Assembly (NCBI GenBank): GCA_001692895.1
Contig: KV748214.1
Coordinates: 62,001 to 126,000, forward strand
Direction: 5' to 3'
DNA from: Cenococcum geophilum 1.58
Taxonomy: Eukaryota; Ascomycota; Dothideomycetes; Gloniales; Gloniaceae
Length of the DNA stretch: 64,000 nt
Within the stretch, counting starts at the first letter, position 1, and each line of letters starts with the position of its first letter. The translations under genes and the position numbers were made by a program. Under the pieces are notes generated by a model. That model worked only from the letters and a program-made list of their open reading frames with translations, was not told where the DNA came from and did no database searches. Shown one piece after another: positions 1 to 11,176 of the stretch.

Positions 1-3000
1 TACTTTTTAACCTCTTTAGGAACCACTGCTGCCGTAATAAGCCTACGGACGCGCTAGTATTATAAACTTTACTCTACTACTATAGAGTTATTAGGGGGCG
101 CCNGTTNNTNNCCCCCCNNNCCTNTATTACTATTTCNNTTANAACCTAGAACTAGTTTAGTATATTTTAGCTAATAAGCCACTAGGTAACCGCCTTAAGG
201 CCTTTTTATATTAAGAGTAGTGTCTTATAGTTCTCTATGCCAGCTATTAAGAGTATTACTTCTTAGTGAGTGTATAAGAGGCATAATAGTATTACGTGTT
301 TTAGTGTCTGTCTTAGCCAGCTATATTTATATCTTAGGCTACCTACTAGAATACCTACCTAGTAAAGCCNATCTTTTAGTCCTATTATTCCTATTCTTAA
401 GAGTGTTGCTATTATATTTTCTGCCTTTATTAGGCCTTTTTAAAGCCCTAGAGTGTTTACCCCCTATAGCGTTAACTATGCTACGGCTTAGGTCCCTCTT
501 GCCTTAGTTAGCCTCTGTACCTTCAACTCCTATATACCTCTCTAGCGTTAGTCTAGCCAGTATTACATTACGGTAAATAGTTTCCCGGCGTTCTTTTATA
601 CTCTACTTTAACTCCTTTCTCTTTCTTACTATTATCCTTACTGGCCTCTTATACGTCTCCTTTTCTCCTCTATATGGGCCTAGGCCCTAAAGCAGTACTA
701 TTTTTCTTTTACTTTCTTTACCTGTTTCTCTAATATATCTTCCCTACTTTAGGGTTGTTGGTTTGTTCTCCTATAAGGCGCCCTAAGGTTTCTTTGTAGT
801 TTATTTAGGCGTATCTTAATGTACTTTATAATATTAGAGTTACGTTCCTTTTACGCCCTTTATATTATAGCGGCTTTAATATATAGTTATAGAGGGGGAA
901 TATTAGCTTCCTTTTTAAGTAGTGCTATGGCCATTCGCTTATATCCACCTATTATACCCTAAAGGCAGGCTATTTAGACTTTTTAGAGTGGTTTAAGGAG
1001 CGATTTAGGGGGGCCTTTCTTAGATTCCCTAATGGCCTAAATACTGGACCTATATATTATGGTTAGCCAGATAACTGCTATATATAGTAGGCGAAACCTT
1101 TAGAAGTATAGACCTTATATAAAATTGACAATCCTAGATAATATAATGTACTATACTTCGCCCTTATAGGCTGCTTATACCGTATAAGCGCTCTACTAGA
1201 GCTTACTGTTTACCTATACTCCTAATACTCTTAGGCCCTAAACTAGTTAACCCCTAAAGCCTTAGATATAAATTATATACTAGAAATTTATAGATTAGTT
1301 GCGTTTTCTTATAAAATAGATTAGCTGGTATTTCTTTAGTAAGAATTAGACTCTATATTGTCTTACCTATTCTATATAGGTATTATAAGCTTTCTTTAGT
1401 GTTCTGTAATTCTCTGCGGCTATTAGCCCGTATATAATTAGGTTTATATTATTAATAAAGCCTATCCCCTAGGTCGGCCATTCCTTAAAGGAGTTAAGTA
1501 GGTTGCTTATAAAGAAAAGGAAGAGTATAAGCGAGAGGGGTAATTTTTATAGTATTCCTGTTGCAACTGCGATAGGGGGGCTTTAGTATCCGCTAAAGAC
1601 TAGTAATGTTTTATTTTAGCTTATAAACCCTTAAACAAATTATATAATCTATTTTAAGAAGCCTTTTGCCCTAAGGATATATAGGAGACGCTTATAGGGT
1701 ATATTGTTATAAGCGCTACTAATATCTAGGCTAAGCATTAATACTACAAAGTCCCTTTGCATAGCCTATGCAGATTTAATAGTGGTAGCGAGTAGTGTAA
1801 GTACTAATAGTGTTAAGCGGTTCTTTCTTACCTCTATTTAGCTTTGTGGTAGTAGGGTATATTCCTTAGCCATGTCTACTATATAGTCTGCTATTACCCT
1901 TTCTAAGATCTTGCTAAGGGTATTTTCTAAGGCAATAGGGCGGTAGCTCCCTGGAAATAAATAGTCTGCTTTACCTTCTTTATATAGGATAAATATTATT
2001 ATAGCTCTTCTAAGTCTCGGGTAGTAGCCTATTATAAAGTATACTTTAGCTATATCCGCAAGCTAAGGTGCTATTAGTAGTCCGTAGGTCTTTAGGGCTT
2101 TATTTAGGATCCTATCTGGTTTTAGTACTATATTATTTAAAAGGCGGCTAATAGTTCTAGCCATTTCTTCGGTTATTATATTGCTGTTAACCCTTAGGCG
2201 AGTTACCGGTGCTTTGCCTATAATATTACTAAGGTCTACTAAAGCTGGTTAAGGGAAAAATCTTTCTATAAGGATCTTTGCCTTCTTATTATTGTTACTT
2301 ATAGCTAGTAATTTACCTAGTTTTCGTAGGGGCGGAAGGTATAGGTCTTCTACTAGACGTCCCGCCTTTCTCTTTACCTATTTTGCTATTCTCTAAAGAC
2401 CTTTATTATAGGGGAGGTTTAGGTTAGTAGTATGCTTATTTATAAACCGTCTTTAGCTATTCCTTACTTCTTTTTTTAGGGCATTCTTTAGCTGGTTTCT
2501 TATGTCTTTATATTATCTCTCGTCTTTAAGATTATAGCTACTTATATATTTTCTTCTTACTTACTATTAGCTAGCGATAAGAACTATATATTATGCGGAC
2601 TATATATATTGCGTATAGGGGCCCGGTTTTAAGACCGGGTAGTACTCTTCTAGCCCGTTTTTAATTGCTGCCTAGATCCTTTCTAGTCTTTAGTTAATTT
2701 CCTTAGGGGTAGCTAATAAGCCTCGCTTATTTGGTATTGGGTGGATTTCTTCTAGGTTTTAAAGTTATTATTTAACTATATTAAGGAAGCTATCTATCTT
2801 AAGCTTTCTTATTACGTATCTTTTGCTATTTAGTTACGCCTTAATATCCAGATTTAGCTGTATCTGGATAGGGATATGGTTTAAAGTAAGTACTTATTCT
2901 TCTTTGGGGTTATACCTTTTAAGTCTTTAGTATAGGCCTTTGTCTATAAATATAAGGTTAATTATACCTCTAGCGGTGCCTTATTGCCATATAATTGCTC

Positions 3001-3843
3001 CTAGGGGGGTAGTAAGCTTAAGGCCCCAGGTGTTTATAGCTCTTAGTAAGCACTCTACCTATTATTTAGCAGTAATATAGATACCCCCCTACCACGGGTG
3101 GTAGAGGTTTATATCTCCTAATAGGATAAACTCTATACCTTTGGTTTTTAGTAAGCTTATTACTAATATAATGTTCTCTATTTATAGGACCCCTTTAACC
3201 CTAGGGTTATATATATTAATTATTTATACCGGTCCCCTATATGTCTAAATTATTATAACTGCAATATTTAGGCTAACTGCCTATTATAATTATAAGGATA
3301 GGCTAATAGCTTTACTAATTATAAAGTATACGCGTATAGCTGCTTTTAGTTTATATAGGAGCTGGAATTCTTAGGGGCAGTATATTAATTATATATAGGT
3401 ATTATAATACGGCTCTTATATAGTAAGGATATAGTATTCCTCTAGGTCTAGGCTGTCTAGTAAGGGCCTTACGAGATAGTGGTTTATATTGCCGTAGTTA
3501 TACTATATAATGGATAGGTAGCGGACCCTTAGTAAGGGTCCTTCGCCTTTTTTTAATTCCTTACTTCTTCTATTTCTACTTTCTTTAGAATATTTAGAAC
3601 TTCTATCTCTTATATCTATACCCTAGTTACTACTTATTTTATATAAAGCTTTTTATTCCCATATCTTATGTTCCTACTAGCGCTTCTATATCTAAATCTG
3701 TTATTATCTCCAGTTCTTTCCCTATTTTTACTAGTTAGCTATATACCCTTTAAGAGTCGGCTGCGAATGTTATATTTACCGCGTTAAGTCTAATTCTTAA
3801 TTGTCCTGGTCTTAAGCTTGCTATAGCTGTCCATAAGGGTCTT
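1..3843 (-). mobile_element. RIP-degraded Tad1-like LINE (3' end to start of ORF1)
   Basis: Read on the minus strand this is a non-LTR retrotransposon with no open frame. Near 3,070-3,140 the translation gives an endonuclease-like block (GDINLYHPW, resembling the GDxNxHHPxW motif of Tad-type LINE endonucleases). Around 1,650-1,790 a reverse-transcriptase block reads like LDISSAYNNI, and near 1,430-1,480 the catalytic FVDD-type motif is decayed to FINN. Stops are TAA/TAG at former Gln/Trp codons, and the aspartates of the active site have become Asn, both expected from RIP. The 3' end (low coordinates) matches the less mutated fragment at 28.3-28.8 kb. The left edge is cut by the window. At 3,843 it is interrupted by the gypsy element and resumes near 14,998. 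Ns at about 103-140 and 370 mark ambiguous bases. Family is clear from motifs; the Tad clade is an inference. Confidence 0.75.
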
Positions 3844-4269
3844 TGTTACGGACGCTTTAAGTATAATATTATAACTACTTGGAGAGGAGTTAGAAGAAGC
3901 TAGTTGGTTAATATAGGCACGGTCTAGGTTGGAACCCGTGGAGCTATGTGATGAGGAATAGTAACCGAGGTCACATGACGAGCTCTATAAGCTCTGTAAG
4001 GCCTATAAGGAATATCTTACGTACCTTACGTACCTTACGTACTTCACGTATAAGAAGGATTTTATAGGAGTATAGTTATATATTTAAGGACCCTTAGTCC
4101 CTACCTAGATAGTTCCTTCCTTATAGTAATTCTCAGAATATAATTAGAGTTAATCTGTTGGGCAACCACTCTACCAGTTGTTATTACGTTGTTAACTTAC
4201 TTATAATACCTATATACCTAGCCTATTAACGAGTTTACCGTAGTTCCTACTACAAGGCTCTATTATACA
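3844..4269 (+). repeat. 5' LTR of the gypsy element
   Basis: Matches 14,579-14,992 along its length with mostly C/T and G/A differences. It starts TGTTACGGACGC and ends TTATACA, where the right copy ends CGTTACA. It contains a short tandem run of a CTTACGTAC unit near 4,016-4,048. Confidence 0.9.
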
Positions 4270-4308
4270 ATTACTACTATAGTTACGGTTTTAATAAGTT
4301 AAATAACA

Positions 4309-5420
4309 TGCCACCAAAAGCAGCCACTATAATACCGTTAACGGCAGCAACCACTTTAAGGTTAAGTGGAGATATAAGTATGTAAGATACTAACTTACAA
4401 CCAGTTACGGTTGGGTAGTTATAGGAAATTATTAATAGGTTAAATGAGAATAACTAAATACTTAAAGAAAGACTTAATGGGATTGGAGTAGTAAAGGTTA
4501 AGTTACCTTCAATCGAACGATTCTTAGGAGAGAGATTAAAGCTTAAAGGATTTCTAATATAAATGCATTTTAAAGTCATATAAGAAGGGGCTAAGTTAGC
4601 CATAATAATGGATTAGATAGCCTATGCGGGACTATTTCTAACGGGTTAGGTACTTAAATAGTTTAAACCCTATTTAACGGAAATATAGACTAACGGAATA
4701 ACTATTACCAATTAAGAGGTACGATTTATGTTTTCTAGCTAGGTAGGATTTATGGAACGATTAATATAAATATTTGGGGACCCGGAAGTAATAACTATAG
4801 TAAAGAAAAAGCTTTAGGACCTAACGCAGCGAACTTTAGCAATTAAGTATATAATATAGTTTTAAACATTTACTATATAGGTTAAATGGAATAATAAGGC
4901 GCTTATGGCACAGTATAAATAGGGACTTAAGGCTAAAGTCTAGGACGCAATTATTCTAATAGAAGATGTGGATACCCTAAGGGAATTAATAGATTAAGCG
5001 ATTAAGATTAATAATAGGATCTTCTAAAGGGAACAGGCTAAGAGAGGCTAGAATAGAGTTCTATAGTTATATAAGACGTAGAGTACGCAATAACTAAAGC
5101 TAAATTAAAAACTATAGTATAGCGCAGAGCTAATAGACCTAAGTGGTACTAGAGAAACCTATAAGAAATAGGGAAAGTAACTATAGAAACCTAGAAGTTA
5201 AGGATTAAGTAATTATAGGACTAAGAAGCATAGGCTAAACTAAAGATCTTAACAGCGGAAGACGTTTAAGCGGACTCTATAGCAAAAGTAATAGTTTAAA
5301 GATGGAGCTTATATAAATTGCGGAAAATAGGGTTATTTCGCTAAAGACTGTAGAAGTGGTTAGAGTTATTACGTAGTAAAGGGAACTAGACTAATAGTAT
5401 GTAATATATATATATAGAGG
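4309..5420 (+). pseudogene. Gag remnant of the gypsy element with CCHC zinc knuckle
   Basis: The frame opens at an ATG (MPPKAATI) 40 bp after the LTR. It shows gag-like blocks such as WNNKALMAQYK near 4,890 and, at about 5,310-5,350, NCGK-GYFAKDC, the decayed CxxCxxxxHxxxxC nucleic-acid-binding knuckle (His now Tyr). Many in-frame TAA/TAG stops. Gag forms the particle that packages element RNA; this copy cannot be translated. Confidence 0.75.
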
Positions 5421-7400
5421 AATAATAGTATACTACGAGGAACAAAAGAATATTTAATTAGAAGTTTTGCGTTTTATTATAACAACGCATACTAAATTTA
5501 TAAAGACGCTAAGTATAGCGCAAGCTATTAGCTATAAGAGCCAGAGTTAAAAAGACTTAAAGGAACTAAAGAGTTAGATAAAAAAATAAGATCGACTCTA
5601 TAAGCTAGATTAAGATATTATAGTAACATACGGACAATAATTAGTAATAATAATAATGGAGTTAGAGTACTTATTAATTAACAGTAATAAGGATAGTAAA
5701 GGAACTAACTGGGGGTATCTAAACCTTAATAACGCAATAAAAGTAGAGACTGAGACCGCCATAAAGTAAGGTTTAGTAATGGGTATTATAACATCGTTAG
5801 ATACGGCATCTATTACTTTATAAGATAAAAGGAGCAATATCTAGAGATGATTAAGTAAGTAGATAACTGCTAGTGCTAGCTTACCACTTAATAAAGGCAA
5901 AAGGCTAAAGGCTTAAGATTCTTAAGACGAGATAAGAGATAATTAAGACTCTTAAAAAGAGATAAGGCATACTTAAAGACTTATAACGGACGCAAACCGA
6001 TAGAGTAGGGTAGTGGCTTAGTTTAAGAATATATAAATAAGCTCGGGATAAGTGTTCCTAACGGCATAAAATTCTTAAGATAAGATAAGTAAGATTTAAG
6101 ACTCTTAAGACGAGATAAGAACACTACGGACGCCTAGTTAGACTAAGGCTAGAGCTAAGCTTAAGTTAGAAGCAAGCTTAGGATTAAAGAATCTAAGGGG
6201 TTAAGAATTTGGGGTATAAATTAGGACACCCATAAATAGGAAGTAAGAGACTTTACTATAGATTAGAGAATCTGCAATATAAACAGTAGTTAGACTAGGA
6301 AATAGATATATAGACCTAGAGGACTTACTAGTTAAATAAGATGTTTAGACTAAAGATTAAGAGTTTAATACTAAGATTAAAAAGTAAGAAGACTTTAAGG
6401 ATCTACTTATAAGACGCGAAAGAAAAGAAACCATAGAGAAATTTAGAGTAAGAATTACCTTATGGCAAGAATAGAAACTAGACAAGAAATCTAGTATATT
6501 GAGATATATAAAGGACAGAGCACTAGTATAAAGGATTACTAATAGGCTAAGAGTAGGCATACTAAGAGCTAAGTGGCTTATTAAATTGGAAAATAAAGAG
6601 GATTTAGGGATTTCTACTAGGTTTAAAGAATGATATATAAAAGGCTATTATGACGTAGTAATAAGAAGATACTTCCTTACGGATAGACCGTATATACTCT
6701 AATAGCTGTACTAAAAGTAGTATAGGCAACGACACAATGATAAGTAGGAAGATTTCTATATATAGTTGGACGAAAAAGTTATCTAAGACCACCTAATTAC
6801 TGAAAAAGCAATGAATTATATTAAGGGAGCTTTAATTATAATATTAAAGGATCTAAAGGAACGATTAGAGGACTGGAGAAGTAAGAGGCGTATTTTAGTA
6901 CCTATAAATAAAGTTATAACATTTAGATTAGTGTAATAGAGGTTTAAACTTAAGGATAAGGACAAGTTAAGAGTTAACCTAAAGTACTTAGCATACTATA
7001 TGCTATTATGGATTATATATATAGACGATATATATAAAATGTATAAGAATCCAAAGGAAAAGAATTAGAAATACCCTATAAGGATATACTGGATAATAAA
7101 TAAATAATAGTATAGGAATGCTAAATATATATACAGATGGCATCTAGCAGAAGTTTAAGAGAAAGGAAGTTTAATATTTTAACCAGGAAGATTCCTAACG
7201 GAAGAATGCTTAGATGGATAATAATAGTAGGAATGTTTAGAGAACACCTATTTATAGTATATTAAAGATAAAAAGCAAACTAGGTATTGGCTAAAGAGTA
7301 AGCTAAGTATAATAGGATTAAGTAGCTAAGAGTTAGGAAAAGTAGAGGCCTATAGAACTAGAGGGAGCTAGTAGTAAAGCCTTAGACCCTTAAAGAAATT
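5421..7400 (+). other. Long spacer between zinc knuckle and protease in the gypsy element
   Basis: About 2 kb separates the knuckle from the protease block, more than I would expect for this family. It holds degenerate direct repeats of a CTTAAGACGAGATAAG-like unit (about 5,920-6,130). I recognise no protein domain. Short frames on either strand here are accidental. It may be an expanded gag-pol linker or an unrecognised decayed insertion. Confidence 0.4.
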
Positions 7401-8074
7401 TAAGGACAATACCTAAATTTAAAAGTTAAATGGTAAGATTAATAGTTTAAAGTATTAGTAGATAGTGGAGCGATACGAAACTATATCTTACTAGTAGTAG
7501 TTAAAAGGATGGGGCTACTATATAGGTAAAAGGAGTACCCTTATCTATTAGTAATAATTTTAGGAGATCTAATAGCCTATAGAGGAGGTATTATTAACCT
7601 TAAAATAGGACCTATTTAGATAACCATTAAAGGGAGATAGATTGACATGTCTTTTAATATATTACCATTAGGGAATAATAAGGCAGTATTAGAAATGCCT
7701 TAGTTATAGGAATATAATCTAAAGATTAATTAGGTTATAGGTTAAGTTAATATTAGAGATATATAATAACGTAAAATGCGATAATAAACTAAGTTAGTAT
7801 AGTACTAAGTTAGAGCGACATATAAGGAGACTAATTAAGGATTAAGTTATATACTAAAGAGATACTATAAATATAGTAAAAGGTTATAGTTACTAGAAAG
7901 TAAAAAGCTGTTAGAATATATAGTATGGGACTATAAGATAGAATTAGAACTAGGAATAAGTCTAAGGTTTTACCTAACCTATAAGTTAATAGAAAAAGAG
8001 TTATAGGCATTTAAGGAGTTTGTTTAGGAAAATCTTTAAAAGGGATATATTAGACTATTGCAGTTATTAGCGGG

Positions 8075-8287
8075 TGTTAGGTGAAACCTGAGCATATAGT
8101 TATATAGCTGTGAGGTACAGGTAACCCGCAGGCGACTCGCCTGTAAGGTATGTACGCTACACATGCCTATGGAAACCCCTTACCTCGCACCTTAGACTCC
8201 TCCTTCTCCCTTAAGGATTCGTCTCTGTCTATATAATATACCCTATTGTTCCATTATTGAGCTCCCTATCTATATCCTTACCTTACA
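8075..8287 (+). repeat. 5' LTR of the nested gag-only element
   Basis: 213 bp, nearly identical to 10,964-11,176. Differences are mostly transitions. Confidence 0.9.
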
Positions 8288-8346
8288 TTCGAATCCTTAC
8301 CAATCCCTTTAGGAGGATAGCCGGTTTAATTTTCCTATAATCTATA

Positions 8347-9560
8347 ATGCCTCCGAAGATAAGATCGACCCCTACACTTAATGGCAATACGCCCGCGATA
8401 TAATAGCAGAACGCCTTAGGATCTAGTGCAGACGAAGTCTCTATACTAGTAATATCTAGGCTACCTTCCGAATCTTAAGACGATTAGACATCTACGAACG
8501 CTAGAGACTAGTTTAACTTATATACCTAGGCTCAACAGAAGCTTAGCAAGGTTACTAGCGTCCTACCGAATACTGCTAACCCAAAGGAGCTAGATAAGCT
8601 AGCTAAGAAAATAGCTAACTTACGGAGCATTATTAACTTAATAAAGCCCTCCTATTATTATCGTCTCTTAAGCGAAGAATATAAGTTACGTAGCGAGCGT
8701 ATACGCCGAATGAATTTTGACGCCCTAGTTAAGAAGTTACTGCCCAATATTAGTAGCACTACTTAACAGAAGTTTAACCGGTGGATCGCCGCAGTTAAGA
8801 ACTAATTTAAGGTTAACGACACTAACTATAACTGCGAGCGACGTACGTATTAGGCCATTAAAGGTCTTGTAAAAGCGAAGATAATTACTTAACTAGTATA
8901 TTACCGGCTGGGCGCTAAAGATAAAGGTCCTTTACTATAGGACGAATTTAAGACTATAGTCTAAGACTAGATTAAGGACCCTATAGTAAGATGCTTTAAT
9001 AATGCTACTGCGTACTATACGACTGTAATAAAGGAGAACTAGAAGTTTAACACCTTCTTAACCCGTATACGTAGCTTAGAGGACCTCTTATTATATACCC
9101 CCTTTGTTAATCCTAATTAGTAGGTAGACTTTTAGTTCTTATATCTCCCAACCTACCTATAAGCAGAGCTCTTCCGCCAGAACTTTGCTATATGGGTAAG
9201 AACTACTAAGGACCTCTTTACTGAAGTCCGCCATATAAAGTAATTGCTTAATACCACGAAGCTTACGGAAGATCGCGTAGTTAGTAGCAGATTTTTACGC
9301 TTAAAGCGCGGTCATAGCGTAAGCTCTATAGGGTTAGGTTTAGAAAACAGAACCTAAGGAAGGCAAGGCTTTCCTAAGCAAACTCCTAGAGAGACTACTT
9401 AACAGCCGGATAGCCCTAAGGACCCCCTAGACGCTAGCGCTATGCCTATAACTTACTAGAGGAACGCAGGTAGTAACTATAAAGAATATTAGCGGTAAGC
9501 CGTTGCAGATAAGTCCTAGCCGTTAGGCAATAGGTGGCAGGTCCGTCTATAACCGGGGTC
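8347..9560 (+). pseudogene. Gag-like frame of the nested LTR element
   Basis: Opens at ATG (MPPKIRSTPTLNG) and reads for about 400 codons in one frame, broken only by TAG/TAA. Blocks such as KLLPNISS, FNRWIAAVKN, YYRLGAKDKGP and FLTRIRSLEDLLLY look like a fungal gag, but I cannot place the family. No zinc knuckle is evident. It ends before the tandem-repeat zone. Confidence 0.6.
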
Positions 9561-10850
9561 CTTTAACTAGGGTCCTTTAACCCGCTAGTAACCTACTAGT
9601 AGTAACCTATACTGATAACTATATATATATATTATATAATAGGCCTATCTATAACCGGGGTCCTTTAACCGGGGTCTATGACCTGCTAGTAACCTACTAG
9701 TAGTAACCTGTGCTAACGATATATATATTACTCTACAAAGACTTGGATAACGTATACCCTAAATATATACCTTATATAGGCGTATTACGACCTAATATTA
9801 AATAGGAAGAAGACTTGGATACCGCATACCCTAAACGTATATTATGCGCAGGTATATCGCGACCTAATGTTAGAGAAAAGAAAGCTTGGATACCGTATAC
9901 CCCTAAGCGTATACTTTACGTAGGCGCATCGCGACCTAACGACCCTACGAGTCACTAGTCGATTTTATCTATAGAGCAAAAGGGACGCCTTACGCTCTAC
10001 GTGTGATTAGCTGACTTAGGGGCAAGTCCCTACTAGTAATAGATACCGCCTATAACCGGGGTCCTTTAACTGGGGTCCTTTAACCCACTAGTAACCTGCT
10101 AGTAGCAACCTATACTAATAACTTATATCTTAAAGGACAGATCTATCCGTAACCGGGGTCCTTTAACTGGGGTTTATGACCTACTAGTGACCTACTAGTA
10201 GTAACCTGTACCGACGATTTATATATCAGACTTAGATACCGTATACCCCTAAACGCATATCTTGTGCAGGCGTATCGCGACCTAACGTCAGATAGGTAGA
10301 AGACTTGGATACTATATACCCCTAAACGTATACCTTACGTAGGCGCATCGCGACCCGATATAACTACGTATATACTACATATGTGCTACGCAGATAACGC
10401 AAGGCTAAAGTATAAAGTCGGCGGTGGATTTAATGGGTATACTGCCCTACTACTATACGTCTAGCTATATATAAATAACCTATAACCTACCCACGAAGTA
10501 TACACGGCGCTACGCCGGTATAGCGTAAGGCTAAAGTAGGGTTAGCGGCGGATTTAATAGGTATATAGCCTTACCGTTTATAAATCTGGCTGCATGCGAA
10601 TAACCTATGACCTACCCGTGAGGTATTAGCGACCTACTTATGCAAGTACGCATCTAGAATTTGGCAGAATTTGGCAGAATTTGGCAGAACTTGGCGGAAT
10701 CTCTATATGCTACGCAGGTATAGTATAAGGCCAAAGTATAGGGTTAGCGGTGGATTTAACGGGCATACTGCCTTACTACTATACGCCTGGCTATATATAA
10801 ATAACCTATAACTTACCGGTAAAGTATATACCTATCTTTTTATGCGTAAA
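9545..10850 (+). repeat. Interleaved tandem-repeat zone in the nested LTR element
   Basis: Several repeat families alternate. (A) AACCGGGGTCCTTTAAC with a CTAGTAACCTACTAGTAG partner, near 9,550-9,715 and 10,050-10,215. (B) a unit of roughly 75-80 bp, TTGGATACCGTATACCCC to GCGACCTAA, three copies at about 9,740-9,945 and two at 10,230-10,360. (C) a unit of about 120 bp from CTACGCAGGTATAG to ACCGGTAAAGTATA, at about 10,380, 10,510 and 10,710. (D) four copies of GAATTTGGCAG at 10,656-10,694. Not coding. Confidence 0.8.
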
Positions 10851-10963
10851 ATCAGGACACTCTTTCCCTTTTTAATTTTTCCTTATTAAGGTTTTTTATG
10901 GGGTTTTATCGAGGCCTAAGTACGTAAAGGATTGGGGACGACCCTTTTTAAAGGGGGGGGCAT

Positions 10964-11176
10964 TGTTAGGTGAAACCTAAGCATATAGTTATATAGCTGC
11001 GAGGTACAGGCGACCCGCAGGCGACTTGCCTGTGAGGCACGTACGCTGCACGTGCCTATGGAAACCCCTTACCTCGCACCTTAGACTCCTCCTTCTCCCT
11101 TAAGGATTCGTCTCTGTCTATACAATATACCCTATTATTCCATCATTAAGCTCCCTATCTATATCCTTACCTCACA
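10964..11176 (+). repeat. 3' LTR of the nested gag-only element
   Basis: 213 bp, partner of 8,075-8,287. Preceded by the purine tract at about 10,950-10,960 and followed by GCGGG. Confidence 0.9.

Larger units (their letters stand above)
8075..11176 (+). mobile_element. Nested gag-only LTR retroelement, probably non-autonomous
   Basis: A 3,102-bp element inside the RT of the gypsy element. TSD GCGGG at 8,070-8,074 and 11,177-11,181 is perfect. Two 213-bp LTRs (8,075-8,287 and 10,964-11,176) start TGTTAGGTGAAACC and end ACCTYACA. A polypurine tract (AAAGGGGGGGG) lies just before the right LTR. The interior has one gag-like frame (from 8,347) and then a repeat-rich 1.3-kb tail; I see no protease, RT or integrase. 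It therefore looks non-autonomous and mobilised by another element. All Gln codons in the frame have decayed to TAG/TAA. Confidence 0.88.
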
